DNA from: Caballeronia jiangsuensis | Lineage (GTDB): Bacteria > Pseudomonadota > Gammaproteobacteria > Burkholderiales > Burkholderiaceae | DNA length: 64,000 nt | NCBI GenBank assembly: GCA_000648925.1 | Contig: JFHF01000015.1 | Coordinates: forward strand, 1-64,000 | Direction: 5' to 3' | Part shown: positions 1 to 9,455 of the stretch, piece after piece | Numbering within the stretch: position 1 is the stretch's first letter | Layout: each line of letters opens with the position of its first letter | Program-made: the position numbers and the translations under genes | Notes under the pieces: model-generated | Database searches by the model: none | Seen by the model: the letters and a program-made list of their open reading frames with translations, nothing else | Told to the model about the DNA's origin: nothing

Positions 1-36
1 CAATAGACCGACAAGAAAGCAGGATTCCACGAAAGC
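1..36. repeat. End of a dispersed palindromic repeat, cut by the window edge
   Basis: The first 36 bases (AATAGACCGAC, then AGGATTCCAC) closely match the right-hand end of the repeat at 3465-3556, which reads AATAGACCGAC and then AGGATTCCACC. A second copy of the same element therefore lies just left of the window, directly upstream of livH, in the same orientation and position as the copy upstream of livF. Confidence 0.65.
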
Positions 37-74
37 ATAAGCGCACCAACCCAACCGCCCAAAAACCCCCCGCG

Positions 75-947
75 ATGATCCTTCTGCAACTCATCTACAG
101 CGGCATAGCCCTCGGCATGATCTACGCCGTGATCGCATTCGGCTATCAACTCACCTTCGCCACATCGGGCACATTGAACTTCGGCCAGGGCGATGCCCTG
201 ATGCTCGGCGCGCTCGTCGGCCTGACGCTCGTCTCCGCAGGCGTCAACTACTGGCTGATGATTCCGCTCGTATGCCTCTTCGGCCTGATGCAAGGCGCAT
301 TCGTCGAGCGCATCGGCGTGCGCCCCGCCATCAAAATCAAGTCCGAATTCGGCTGGATCATGTCGACTATCGCGCTCGGCATCATCTTCAAGAACGTCGC
401 GGAAAACGTATGGGGCCGCGACGATCTGCGCTTTCCGTCGCCGCTGCCCGAAGCGCCGCTCAAGGTGTTCGGCGCGAACGTGCTGCCGATGGAACTGCTC
501 GTCGTCGGCGGCGCGCTCGTGATGATGCTCGCGGTCGAGTTCTTCAACCGCAAGACGATCTTCGGCAAGGCCGTGGTCGCAACCGCGAACGATCGCGATG
601 CGGCGTCGCTCATGGGCATCAACACCGGGCTCGTCATCACGTTCTCGTATGCGCTTTCATCGCTGACCGCTGCATTTGCAGGGGTTTTGATCGCGCCGCT
701 CACATTGACGGGCGCAACGATGGGCGCGGTGCTGGGCCTCAAGGCCTTCGCCGTCGCGATCATCGGCGGCTTGTCGAGCGGCATGGGCATCATCGTCGGC
801 GGGATGATTCTCGGCATCGCGGAAACGACGACCGGATTCTATATTTCCACCGGCTACAAGGACGTGCCGGGACTCGTGCTGCTCTTGATCGTGCTCGCGG
901 TCAAGCCCGCAGGTCTCTTCGGCAAGATGGCGATCAAGAAAGTCTGA
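75..947 (+). CDS. livH: Branched-chain amino acid ABC transporter, permease LivH
   Basis: A 290-residue, almost entirely hydrophobic inner-membrane protein of the LivH family. Family features seen are the N-terminal LIYSGIALGMIYAVIAFGYQ segment, the NFGQGDALMLGA loop near residue 35 and a C-terminal KPAGLFG motif. With LivM it forms the membrane channel of a high-affinity importer for leucine, isoleucine, valine or related hydrophobic compounds, fed by a periplasmic binding protein that is not in this window. The stop lies 10 bases before the livMG start, so the two are probably one transcript. The substrate cannot be read from the sequence; many LivH homologues in this family carry other amides or aromatic acids. 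Confidence 0.9.
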   Translation: MILLQLIYSGIALGMIYAVIAFGYQLTFATSGTLNFGQGDALMLGALVGLTLVSAGVNYWLMIPLVCLFGLMQGAFVERIGVRPAIKIKSEFGWIMSTIALGIIFKNVAENVWGRDDLRFPSPLPEAPLKVFGANVLPMELLVVGGALVMMLAVEFFNRKTIFGKAVVATANDRDAASLMGINTGLVITFSYALSSLTAAFAGVLIAPLTLTGATMGAVLGLKAFAVAIIGGLSSGMGIIVGGMILGIAETTTGFYISTGYKDVPGLVLLLIVLAVKPAGLFGKMAIKKV

Positions 948-957
948 GGCGGCGACG

Positions 958-2901
958 ATGAAAGCAAAGAACTGGATTGCAGCGATCGCCGGACTTGCCG
1001 TGCTCGCGATTTTCCCGGTGGTGTCAGGCAATCCGTATTACATCCACCTCGTCGAAACCATCATGATTTACGCGATCCTTTTGTTCGGGCTCGATATCGT
1101 GGTGGGTTATACCGGTCAGGTGTCGCTCGGTCATGCTGGTCTGTTCGGCGTGGGCGCGTACACGGCGGGCGTGCTGTTCATGAAGCTCGGCATGCCGTTC
1201 TATGTGACGGCGCCGCTGTCGATTCTGGTGACGGCCGGCTTCGGCGCGATCCTCGCGTTGCCCGCGCTGCGCGTGTCCGGCCCGTATCTCGCGATGGTGA
1301 CGCTCGCGTTCGGCACGATCATCCAGATCCTCATCAACGAGATGGATTTCCTGACGAACGGTCCGATGGGCCTCAAGATCCCGAAGCCGATGTTCGCGGG
1401 TCACCGGCTCGACGAAGTGCAGTACTACTGGCTCGTCGCGGCATTGCTGGTCGTGTCGCTGATCGTCGTGCATCGCGTGCTGAAGTCGCATCTGGGGCGC
1501 GCGTTCGAGGCGTTGCGCGATAGCCCGATCGCATCGGATTGCATGGGCGTGTCGGTGTATCGCTACAAGGTCTATGCGTTCGTGATCAGCGCGGGTTTCG
1601 CGGGCCTTGCGGGGTGTCTCTATTCGTATTCCGAGCAGTACATTTCGCCGAACACGTATAACTTCGAGCTGACGATCCTGTTCCTGCTCGCGATCATCAT
1701 GGGCGGGCGCAAGACGCGCACGGGCGCGATCATCGGCTCGACGGTGATCGTGATGTTGCCCAAGCTGCTCGACGATATCGCAAACTTTCGCGTCGTCGCG
1801 ACGGCGCTGGCGGTCGTCGTCGTCGCGGGCGCGGTGCTCGCGCTCGTGCGCAAGACCACGACGCTGCAGCGCGTGGCGGTGCCGGTCATCGGCACGGCGG
1901 GTCTCGCGGTGTTCTCTTTCTGGATCGAAGCGCTGACCGACTGGCGCCTCACCATCTTCGGTCTGATGATCCTGCTCGTCGTGTATTACCTGCAGGACGG
2001 CATCGTCGGCTTCGTGCGCAAGACGCTGAACCTTGGCCGCGTGCGTGTGACGAAGGTCGATACCGATGAACTGGCGACCCAGACGCGCCAGGACGATGCG
2101 GTGGCGGCGGTCGGCACGCAGGGCGCGGATACGATCCTCGATGTGCGCGGCGTGCTGATGCAGTTCAGCGGCCTGAAGGCGTTGAACGACGTGAACCTGA
2201 CGGTGAAGCGCGGCACGATCCACGGCCTCATTGGTCCGAACGGCTCGGGCAAGAGCACGATGATGAACGTGCTGACGGGCATCTATGTGCCGACGGCGGG
2301 TGCGATCGAATACGAAGGACAGTCGCTCGCGGGGCGGACGTCGTCGAAGATCGCGCTGTCGGGCATTGCGCGGACGTTTCAGAACGTGCAGCTCTTTGGC
2401 GAGATGACGGCGCTGGAGAATGTGCTCGTCGGCTTGCATCACACGTTCGAGTCGAACTTCGCGGATGTCGGCGTGATGAGTCCGCGATATCGGCGTGAGG
2501 AACGTGCGGCGCGGGAGCGTGCGTTCAACATGCTGCGCTTTGTGGGGCTGGAGAATGTCGCTGCGGAGGAAGCGCGTAATTTACCTTACGGCAAGCAGCG
2601 TCTGCTTGAGATCGCTCGTGCTCTGGCGCTTGATCCGCAATTGCTTTTGCTCGATGAACCAGCGGCGGGGTTGACAGCGCCGGATATTCGCGAGCTTGTC
2701 GCGATCATTCGCAAGGTGCGCAATCATGGCATCACACTCGTTTTGATCGAGCATCATATGGATGTCGTCATGAGTGTTTGCGATACCGTTTCCGTGCTGG
2801 ATTTCGGGCAGAAGATCGCTGAAGGGAAGCCTTCGGAGATTCAGGCTAATGAGAAAGTTATCGAGGCTTATTTGGGTGGGCAGGCTGCTCAGGTTGCTTG
2901 A
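958..2901 (+). CDS. livM: Fused LivM permease and LivG ATPase of a branched-chain amino acid ABC transporter
   Basis: A 647-residue fusion. Residues 1 to about 340 are the LivM-type membrane domain (GYTGQVSLGHAGLFGVGAY near residue 50, then more membrane segments). A polar linker at about 355-390 follows, then a LivG-type ATPase domain with Walker A GPNGSGKST near residue 425, the Q-loop ARTFQNVQLF, the variant signature LPYGKQR and Walker B LLLLDEPAAGL. Separate LivM (about 330 residues) and LivG (about 255) sum to roughly this length, so no domain is missing. Fused LivM-LivG proteins are common in Burkholderiaceae. It pairs with LivH in the membrane and with LivF as the second ATPase. Confidence 0.9.
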   Translation: MKAKNWIAAIAGLAVLAIFPVVSGNPYYIHLVETIMIYAILLFGLDIVVGYTGQVSLGHAGLFGVGAYTAGVLFMKLGMPFYVTAPLSILVTAGFGAILALPALRVSGPYLAMVTLAFGTIIQILINEMDFLTNGPMGLKIPKPMFAGHRLDEVQYYWLVAALLVVSLIVVHRVLKSHLGRAFEALRDSPIASDCMGVSVYRYKVYAFVISAGFAGLAGCLYSYSEQYISPNTYNFELTILFLLAIIMGGRKTRTGAIIGSTVIVMLPKLLDDIANFRVVATALAVVVVAGAVLALVRKTTTLQRVAVPVIGTAGLAVFSFWIEALTDWRLTIFGLMILLVVYYLQDGIVGFVRKTLNLGRVRVTKVDTDELATQTRQDDAVAAVGTQGADTILDVRGVLMQFSGLKALNDVNLTVKRGTIHGLIGPNGSGKSTMMNVLTGIYVPTAGAIEYEGQSLAGRTSSKIALSGIARTFQNVQLFGEMTALENVLVGLHHTFESNFADVGVMSPRYRREERAARERAFNMLRFVGLENVAAEEARNLPYGKQRLLEIARALALDPQLLLLDEPAAGLTAPDIRELVAIIRKVRNHGITLVLIEHHMDVVMSVCDTVSVLDFGQKIAEGKPSEIQANEKVIEAYLGGQAAQVA

Positions 2902-2925
2902 TTTTGGGGTTTTTTTCGCGTCGCC

Positions 2926-3556
2926 GGATCCCGGTTTCGCGGTGGTCTATTGGCACTGCCCCTGTGCGGGGCGGCAGTCACTTTCTTTGCTGCTGCAAAG
3001 AAAGTAACCAAAGAAAGCAGCTCGTTTAAGCCCGCGGTCACACGCAGTTTGGCCATGCTTGCCAGCCCGCGGTGGCACTCGCCTAAGTGTGGCCCCCAAA
3101 GGCCCAATCGGGCTTGGCTCGCGCACGGTCTGTCGAGCTAGAAGGCTTAGGGCGCTGGTTCAGCACCAAATAGCTTCGGCACAGCGCTTCGCGCTGCCGC
3201 TGAGTCTACGAGGGAAACCAACGAGGAACGAATGCAGTGAGATGGAGACGTCAGCAAAGAAGTGACGGCCGACCCAATGGACCCATCGGCCGCGAAGCAG
3301 GCCGGAGCTATTTGGTGCTGAACCAGTGACGCGAGCGGCGCGAGGTGTCAGACCGTGCGCGGTCCAAGCCCTTGTCTGCTTGTGGGGGCACTCGCTAGTG
3401 CCGGGCCATTAGGCCAATCGTCTGTGCCGCGGCCGGTGTGAAGTGCTTAGGCTGGGGATAGCTGTTTCTTTGGTTACTTTCTTTGCAGCAGCAAAGAAAG
3501 TGACTGCCGCCCCGCACAGGGGCAGAGCAAATAGACCGACGCGAAATCAGGATTCC
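2926..3556. repeat. 630-bp nested palindromic repeat between livMG and livF
   Basis: The outer arms are 2926-3016 and 3465-3556. The core 2956-3016 is a perfect reverse complement of 3465-3525 (61 bases), and the flanks match with a few changes. Inside are a second inverted pair, 3110-3132 with 3349-3371 (3 mismatches over 23), and a third perfect 21-base pair, 3155-3175 with 3306-3326. Each outer arm also holds a short hairpin, CTTTCTTTGC-TGCT-GCAAAGAAAG (2981-3004 and its partner). No transposase gene and no clear target duplication are visible. All reading frames across it look like chance frames. It is either a non-autonomous mobile element or a dispersed intergenic repeat. Confidence 0.8.
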
Positions 3557-3586
3557 ACCAAAAAAAGCCTAAAGCGAAAACCAGAA

Positions 3587-4321
3587 ATGCTGACGATAAA
3601 AAACCTCCACGCCGGCTACGGCAAAGTCAAAGTCCTCCACGGCATTTCGCTAGACGTGCCAAAAGCGAAGGTAGTCACGCTGATAGGCTCCAACGGAGCA
3701 GGCAAGACCACAACCATGCGCGCGATCTCCGGCATGATCAAACCGACGGAAGGCGAAATCACGATGGGCGTCGGCAACAACACAAAGCGCATCGACTCGC
3801 TCGAGTCGCACAAGATCGCGCGTCTCGGGCTCGCGCATTCCCCCGAGGGGCGCCGCGTCTTCGCGACCATGTCCGTCACCGACAATCTGCTCCTCGGCGC
3901 ATTCCCGCGTCTGACATGGTCGCGTCCGAAAGGCGACGTCAACGCCGATCTCGAACGCGCGATCGATCTGTTTCCGCGATTGAAAGAGCGCCGCAACCAG
4001 CTCGCAGGCACGCTATCGGGCGGCGAACAGCAAATGCTCGCGATGGCGCGCGCGATCATGCTCAACCCCGACCTCGTGCTGCTCGACGAACCATCGATGG
4101 GTCTCGCGCCCATTCTCGTCGACGAAGTATTCCGCATCATCGAGCGCCTGAAAGCCGATGGCGTCACGATGTTGCTTGTCGAGCAATTCGCCGCCGCCGC
4201 GCTCAACGTCGCGGATTACGGCTATGTGCTGGAGAACGGCCGCGTCGCGACACACGGCCCGGCCGAGCAGTTGCGCAACGATCCATCGGTTAAGGCCGCG
4301 TATCTCGGCGCGAGTCACTGA
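3587..4321 (+). CDS. livF: Branched-chain amino acid ABC transporter, ATPase LivF
   Basis: A 244-residue ABC ATPase of the LivF type, with Walker A GSNGAGKTT near residue 37, signature LSGGEQQMLAMARA, Walker B LVLLDEPSMGLAP and a C-terminal AYLGASH tail typical of LivF. The open frame extends upstream to 3443, but that extension only translates the palindromic repeat. The ATG at 3587 gives the normal family N-terminus MLTIKNLHAGYGK, so it is chosen, although no strong ribosome site precedes it. It completes the transporter with livH and livMG. The 685-bp gap that holds the repeat means it is either read through from livMG or has its own promoter. Confidence 0.9.
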   Translation: MLTIKNLHAGYGKVKVLHGISLDVPKAKVVTLIGSNGAGKTTTMRAISGMIKPTEGEITMGVGNNTKRIDSLESHKIARLGLAHSPEGRRVFATMSVTDNLLLGAFPRLTWSRPKGDVNADLERAIDLFPRLKERRNQLAGTLSGGEQQMLAMARAIMLNPDLVLLDEPSMGLAPILVDEVFRIIERLKADGVTMLLVEQFAAAALNVADYGYVLENGRVATHGPAEQLRNDPSVKAAYLGASH

Positions 4322-4420
4322 CACCTCGAACAATTGCCGCACTGCGGCAAGCGAAGCCGAACTATCATGGTGACGGGCGCGCGCAAACATGCGCACGCGA
4401 CATCCTCACAAGGAGCTGCC

Positions 4421-5257
4421 ATGATCAGCGGCAAGACCACTCTGATTGCCCACCTCGGCTACCCGACCGAAGCGTTCAAGGCGCCGATGATCTACAACCC
4501 CTGGTTCGACAAACAGAACATCGACGCCGTCGTCGTGCCGATGGGCGTCAAACCCGAGGATTACGTCGCGTTCCTGCCGCATCTTTTCAAGCTGACCAAC
4601 ATTCGCGGCGCGCTCGTCACCATGCCGCACAAGATCACCACCGTCGGCCTGATGGATGAAGTCAGCCCGACCGCGCGCATCGCAGGAGCCTGCAACGCGA
4701 TCCTCAAACGCCCCGACGGCACGCTCGTCGGCGATCAGTTCGATGGCGCGGGCTTCGTGCGCGGCGTCGAACGCAAGGGCCGCAAGCTCGCGGGCACGAG
4801 CGTGCTCGTGCTCGGCAGCGGCGGCGTCGGTTCGCCAATCGCGGCATCGCTCGCGGCGGCAGGCGTCGCAGAGCTCGCGATCTTCGATACCAACACGGCT
4901 TCCGTCGAAGGGCTCGCGTCGCGCTTGCGGGAGCACTATCCCAAGCTGGTCGTAAGAACGGACACGAAAGATCCCGCCGGCTTCGACGTGATCGTGAACG
5001 CGACGCCGCTCGGCATGAAGGAAACAGACCCCTTGCCGTTCGATATCGAGCGCATCGCGCCGGGCACGTTCGTCGGCGAAGTGGTGATGAAGTCGGAGTA
5101 CACGCCGCTCTTGCGCGCGGCCAAGGACAAGGGCTGCGCCGTGCAGGTCGGCACGGACATGCTTTTCGAAATGATTCCGGCGTATCTGGAGTTCTTCGGC
5201 TATGGCACGGCCACCGCCGATGATTTGCGCGCGGTCGCGCAGATCAAATATGCGTAA
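4421..5257 (+). CDS. Shikimate dehydrogenase family protein (AroE-like)
   Basis: A 278-residue protein with the two-domain AroE layout: an N-terminal substrate domain with VTMPHK (the conserved Lys) and a GDQFDGAGF segment matching the usual GxNTDGxGF, then a Rossmann domain with VLGSGGVGSPIA near residue 130. The normal shikimate-binding SxSPxxHN start is replaced by TEAFKAPMIYNPWF, which argues for a paralogue with a different or broader substrate (quinate or a related acid) rather than the housekeeping AroE. ATG 4421 is chosen because AGGAG lies 5 bases upstream and the family start is there. It follows livF closely and may be co-transcribed. Confidence 0.75.
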   Translation: MISGKTTLIAHLGYPTEAFKAPMIYNPWFDKQNIDAVVVPMGVKPEDYVAFLPHLFKLTNIRGALVTMPHKITTVGLMDEVSPTARIAGACNAILKRPDGTLVGDQFDGAGFVRGVERKGRKLAGTSVLVLGSGGVGSPIAASLAAAGVAELAIFDTNTASVEGLASRLREHYPKLVVRTDTKDPAGFDVIVNATPLGMKETDPLPFDIERIAPGTFVGEVVMKSEYTPLLRAAKDKGCAVQVGTDMLFEMIPAYLEFFGYGTATADDLRAVAQIKYA

Positions 5258-5396
5258 GGAAGCTTGCGCGGACATAACCGCGCTTCGTTCCTATACTTTG
5301 ATCGACATAGCTTCGATCGACACAGCAACGCAGACGCTCATCCTCTGACAAATAGGCCGTCCCACGCGGCGGCCCGGAAAAAGGAAGGGAGGAATC

Positions 5397-7322
5397 ATGG
5401 GATCGACTGCACCCGGCGTTCCGGCCGACGACAAGCACGCGCCCGAGCCGCACGGCCACCCGGCGTTGCTGGGGCTCTCGCTCGCGGCGCTCGGCGTCGT
5501 CTACGGCGATATCGGCACGAGTCCGCTCTATACGCTCAAGACCGTCTTCGATCCCGCGGGCGGCCTGCCATTGCAGCCCGCGAACGTGATCGGCATCGTG
5601 TCGCTCATCTTCTGGTCGCTCACGATCATCGTCTCGCTCAAATACGTGACGCTGATCCTGCGCGCCAACAATCACGGCGAGGGCGGCATCATGGCGCTGC
5701 TCGCGCTCGCGGCGTCATCGGTCGAATCGAAGAAGCGGCTGAAGCACGTGCTGTTGCTCGTCGGCGTGATGGGCGCCGCGCTCTTTTACGGCGATGGCGT
5801 CATCACGCCGGCCATTTCCGTGCTGAGCGCGGTGGAAGGGCTCGAAGTGGCCGCGCCGGGCTTGCAGCCCTATGTCGTGCCCGTGACGCTCGTCGCGCTG
5901 ATCGCGCTCTTCGTGATGCAGAAGCACGGCACATCCGGCATCGGCGCGGTGTTCGGGCCGGTGATGGTGCTGTGGTTCGCCATACTGGCGGTGTCGGGCG
6001 TCGTGAACATCAAGGATGCACCGCATATTCTCGTGGCGCTCAATCCGCTCGAAGGGCTCGCATTCTGCCTGCATCATCGCTGGCTCGCGTTCGTCGCCCT
6101 CGGCGCGGTCGTGCTTTCGCTCACGGGCGCCGAAGCGCTTTATGCCGACATGGGCCACTTCGGCTCGCGGCCGATCCGCCTCACATGGTTCGCCGTCGTC
6201 TTTCCCGCGCTCGCGCTCAACTATCTCGGACAGGGCGCGCTGCTGATCGCGGACCCGGGCGCCTTGCAGAATCCGTTCTACCGGCTCTTTCCGTCGTGGA
6301 TGCTCTACCCGATGGTCGTGCTCTCGACCATCGCGACGGTCATCGCATCGCAGGCCGTCATCTCCGGCACCTATTCGATGACCAAGCAGGCGATGCAGCT
6401 CGGCTTCCTGCCGCGCATGAGCGTCGTGTACACGTCGGCGAAGGAGATCGGGCAGATCTATGTGCCGGGCATCAACTGGACGCTCCTGCTCGCGGTGGTC
6501 GCGGCCGTGCTGGGCTTCGGCTCGTCGACCGCGCTCGGTTCCGCATACGGCATCGCCGTCACCGGCACGATGCTCATCACGACGGTGCTGACGTTCTTCG
6601 TGATCCGCTACGCGTGGCACTACAACTGGGCGCTGTGCGTCGTCGCGACCGCCTTCTTCTTCGTCATCGACGCGATGTTCTTCTCGGCGAATTGCCTGAA
6701 GATCGCGGAGGGCGGCTGGTTCCCGGTCGCTATCGGTCTCGTGATGTTCACCGTCATGGCGACGTGGGGACGCGGCGCGCAGATGATGATCCAGGAGGCT
6801 CGCGTGCGCGCCGGCGCGACGCCGCTCAAGCCATTCCTCAAGAGCCTCATCGCACGCGCGCCCGCACGCGTGGAGGGCACGGCGATATTCATGTCGAACG
6901 ATCCCAGCGGCGTGCCGCATTCGTTGCTGAACAACCTCATGCATAACCGCGTGCTGCACGAACACACGGTGTTCCTGACGGTCACCACCGAGCCGGTGCC
7001 GTGGGTCGAGGAAGCGCGCCGCGTTTGTATCGAGACGCTCGGCAACGGCTGTTTTCAGGTGACCGTGATCTATGGTTTCAAGGATGAAGTGGACCTGCCT
7101 GCCGCGCTCGAAAAATGCCGCTCTTCGGGGCTCAAGTTCGATCGCGCGACGATTTCGTATTTCCTTTCGCGCGCAACCGTGGTGCCGACGCCGGGCACCG
7201 GCATGGCCTTATGGCGCGAACGCCTCTTCGCGATCATGCTGCACAATGTGGGCAACGTAGCGGCCTATTTGCGATTACCGGCCGATCGCGTGATCGAGCT
7301 CGGCGCGCGGGTCGAAATATGA
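5397..7322 (+). CDS. kup: Low-affinity potassium transporter Kup
   Basis: A 641-residue member of the KUP/HAK family. The N-terminal half has the hallmark GVVYGDIGTSPLYTLK near residue 35 and about twelve membrane segments. The C-terminal 150 residues form the cytosolic domain with the family motif HNRVLHEHTVFLTV. Length fits the family (620-650). It imports K+ with protons. GGGAGG stands a few bases before the ATG. It has no obvious functional link to its neighbours. Confidence 0.95.
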   Translation: MGSTAPGVPADDKHAPEPHGHPALLGLSLAALGVVYGDIGTSPLYTLKTVFDPAGGLPLQPANVIGIVSLIFWSLTIIVSLKYVTLILRANNHGEGGIMALLALAASSVESKKRLKHVLLLVGVMGAALFYGDGVITPAISVLSAVEGLEVAAPGLQPYVVPVTLVALIALFVMQKHGTSGIGAVFGPVMVLWFAILAVSGVVNIKDAPHILVALNPLEGLAFCLHHRWLAFVALGAVVLSLTGAEALYADMGHFGSRPIRLTWFAVVFPALALNYLGQGALLIADPGALQNPFYRLFPSWMLYPMVVLSTIATVIASQAVISGTYSMTKQAMQLGFLPRMSVVYTSAKEIGQIYVPGINWTLLLAVVAAVLGFGSSTALGSAYGIAVTGTMLITTVLTFFVIRYAWHYNWALCVVATAFFFVIDAMFFSANCLKIAEGGWFPVAIGLVMFTVMATWGRGAQMMIQEARVRAGATPLKPFLKSLIARAPARVEGTAIFMSNDPSGVPHSLLNNLMHNRVLHEHTVFLTVTTEPVPWVEEARRVCIETLGNGCFQVTVIYGFKDEVDLPAALEKCRSSGLKFDRATISYFLSRATVVPTPGTGMALWRERLFAIMLHNVGNVAAYLRLPADRVIELGARVEI

Positions 7323-7325
7323 CGG

Positions 7326-7345
7326 CGCAAATCGGCTGATTTGCG
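7326..7345. terminator. Hairpin after kup
   Basis: Perfect 8-bp stem CGCAAATC-GGCT-GATTTGCG starting 4 bases after the kup stop. It has no T-tract, so it is either a weak terminator or a transcript-end stabiliser. Confidence 0.4.
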
Positions 7346-7418
7346 TGCATCCGACGCAAGCGGGCGGCCGCGGATCGCGCGAGACTCACGACAAGACATG
7401 CGGCACACAGGAGACGCC

Positions 7419-9419
7419 ATGACCGCCAGCAGCCCGCCGACCCGCCATCCTTTCCCCTCTGCCGCGCGCCTCGTCGAGCGCGGCAAGATCGTCTCCGCGC
7501 GCGAGGCGGTGCGCCTGATCCGCTCCGGCGATACGCTCGCGACGAGCGGTTTCGTCGGCATCGGCTTCGCGGAGGAAGTGGCGATCGCGCTGGAGGAACG
7601 CTTCGTCGAAGGCAGCGATCCGATCGCGGATCTGACGCTCGTCTATGCCGCGGGTCAGGGCGACGGCCGCACGAAAGGCCTCAATCACCTGGCGCATGAA
7701 GGCTTGATCAAACGCGTGATCGGCGGCCACTGGGGACTCGTGCCGGGCTTGCAGAAGATGGCGATCGAGAACCGCGTCGAAGCGTACAACTTGCCGCAAG
7801 GCGTGATCTCGCAACTCTTTCGCGATATCGCCGCGCATCGGCCCGGGCAGCTCTCGACGGTCGGCCTCGGCACCTTCGTCGATCCGCGCAACGGCGGCGG
7901 CAAACTCAACGCGCGCACGACCGACGATCTCGTGCGGCTCATGCCTATCGACGGCACGGACTATCTGTACTACAAGACCTTTCCGATCGATGTCGCGATC
8001 GTGCGCGGCACGACGGCCGATCTGAACGGCAACATCACGATGGAAAAGGAAGCGCTGACGCTCGAAGCGCTGTCCATCGCGATGGCCGCGCGCAATTCGG
8101 GCGGCATCGTGATCGCGCAGGTCGAGCGGCTCGCGGAATCGAACACGCTCAATTCGCGGCACGTGAAGATTCCCGGCGTGATGGTCGATTGCGTCGTGGT
8201 CGCGAAGTCCGACAATCACTGGCAGACCTTCGGCGAGCAATACAGCGCGGCATTTTCGAGCGAGCTGCGCGTGGCCGCGAGTTCCGTGCCGCCGATGGCG
8301 CTCACGGAGCGCAAGATCATCGCGCGGCGCGCCGCATTCGAATTGATGGCCAACAGCGTCGTCAATCTCGGCATCGGCATGCCGGAAGGCATCGCGAGCG
8401 TCGCGAACGAGGAGCAGGTGATCGACCTCTTCACGATGACGACCGAGCCCGGCGTGATCGGAGGCATTCCGGCGGGCGGCCTCAACTTCGGCGCGGCCAC
8501 GAATACGCAGGCGATCATCGATCAACCCTATCAGTTCGATTTCTACGATGGCGGCGGCCTCGATATCGCGTTCCTCGGTCTCGCGCAGGCGGACGCCGAC
8601 GGCAATCTCAACGTGAGCAAGTTCGGTCCGAAGCTGGCCGGCGCGGGCGGCTTCATCAACATCAGCCAGTCGGCGAAAAAAGTGGTGTTCGTGGGCACGT
8701 TCAACGCGGGCAAGCTGGATGTCGCTATCGGCGACGGCAAGCTCAGGATTCGCCGCGAAGGCGATTGCCGCAAGTTCGTCGCGGCCGTCGAGCATCGCAC
8801 GTTCAGCGGACGTTATGCGGCCGAGCGCGGACAGACCGTGCTCTATATCACCGAGCGCTGCGTGTTCGAACTCACGGACAAGGGCCTCGCGTTGACAGAA
8901 GTCGCGCCCGGCATTGATATCGAGCGGGATATCGTCGGGCAAATGGGCTTCAGGCCGATCATGGATACGCCGCCGCGTCTCATGGACGAACGTATTTTCC
9001 GCGACGCGCCGATGGGTCTGCGCAATGTGCTGCTCAGGCTCGATCTGTCGGAACGCTTCAGCTACGACCCGGAAAAGAATCTCTTCTTCATCAACTTCGA
9101 AGGCCATGAAGTAAAGAGCCTGAGCGATGTCGAAGCGATACGCGTCGAAGTCGAAAAGCAATTGGCGGCCATGAGGACAAAGCCGCACGCGATCGTGAAT
9201 TACGATAACTTTTCCATTCGGCCCGACATGCTCGACGCCTATTCGGAGATGGTGACGAAGCTCGTCGATGGCCTTTACGATCGCGTGACGCGTTATACGA
9301 CGAGCAGCTTCCTGCGCCTCAAGCTCGGCGACGCACTGAAGCGCCGCGGCGTCGCACCGTATATCTACGAAAGCCCTGAAGAGGCGCGCGAGCACGAATC
9401 GAAACGCGCGTCCGAATGA
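7419..9419 (+). CDS. Fused acyl-CoA:acetate/3-keto acid CoA-transferase (YdiF type)
   Basis: A 666-residue class I CoA-transferase in which the alpha and beta parts are one chain, as in E. coli YdiF. The N-terminal half starts [24 protein letters not shown]. The C-terminal half has [16 protein letters not shown] and then [11 protein letters not shown], where E343 is at the position of the catalytic glutamate that forms the glutamyl-CoA intermediate. About 120 extra residues follow the beta domain. It would move CoA between short-chain or keto acids. ATG 7419 is chosen over 7341 because ACAGGAGA lies just upstream. The substrate cannot be told from context. Confidence 0.8.
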   Translation: MTASSPPTRHPFPSAARLVERGKIVSAREAVRLIRSGDTLATSGFVGIGFAEEVAIALEERFVEGSDPIADLTLVYAAGQGDGRTKGLNHLAHEGLIKRVIGGHWGLVPGLQKMAIENRVEAYNLPQGVISQLFRDIAAHRPGQLSTVGLGTFVDPRNGGGKLNARTTDDLVRLMPIDGTDYLYYKTFPIDVAIVRGTTADLNGNITMEKEALTLEALSIAMAARNSGGIVIAQVERLAESNTLNSRHVKIPGVMVDCVVVAKSDNHWQTFGEQYSAAFSSELRVAASSVPPMALTERKIIARRAAFELMANSVVNLGIGMPEGIASVANEEQVIDLFTMTTEPGVIGGIPAGGLNFGAATNTQAIIDQPYQFDFYDGGGLDIAFLGLAQADADGNLNVSKFGPKLAGAGGFINISQSAKKVVFVGTFNAGKLDVAIGDGKLRIRREGDCRKFVAAVEHRTFSGRYAAERGQTVLYITERCVFELTDKGLALTEVAPGIDIERDIVGQMGFRPIMDTPPRLMDERIFRDAPMGLRNVLLRLDLSERFSYDPEKNLFFINFEGHEVKSLSDVEAIRVEVEKQLAAMRTKPHAIVNYDNFSIRPDMLDAYSEMVTKLVDGLYDRVTRYTTSSFLRLKLGDALKRRGVAPYIYESPEEAREHESKRASE

Positions 9420-9420
9420 C

Positions 9421-9445
9421 AATGGGCCGCGTCGAGCGGCCCATT
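9421..9445. terminator. Bidirectional hairpin terminator
   Basis: Perfect 9-bp stem AATGGGCCG, loop CGTCGAG, then CGGCCCATT, placed between the converging CoA-transferase (stop just upstream) and the amino acid permease (stop at 9456). Confidence 0.7.
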
Positions 9446-9455
9446 GCATTGCATG

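Noticed and set aside
1024..2442. Minus-strand open frame of 472 codons inside livMG
   Set aside because: It lies wholly opposite a clear ABC transporter gene and its translation is rich in Arg, His and Asp without any fold. It is a mirror frame caused by high GC in codon position three.
2950..3265. Small open frames in the liv repeat
   Set aside because: They cross the inverted arms, have no ribosome sites and read the same motif in both orientations.
3443..3586. 48-residue N-terminal extension of LivF
   Set aside because: It only translates the palindromic repeat (including FFAAAKKV) and is absent from normal LivF. The ATG at 3587 gives the family start.
7386..9449. Minus-strand open frame of 687 codons opposite the CoA-transferase
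   Set aside because: Same cause: composition is skewed to Arg, Asp, His and Ala and no motif is present, while the plus strand encodes a complete enzyme.
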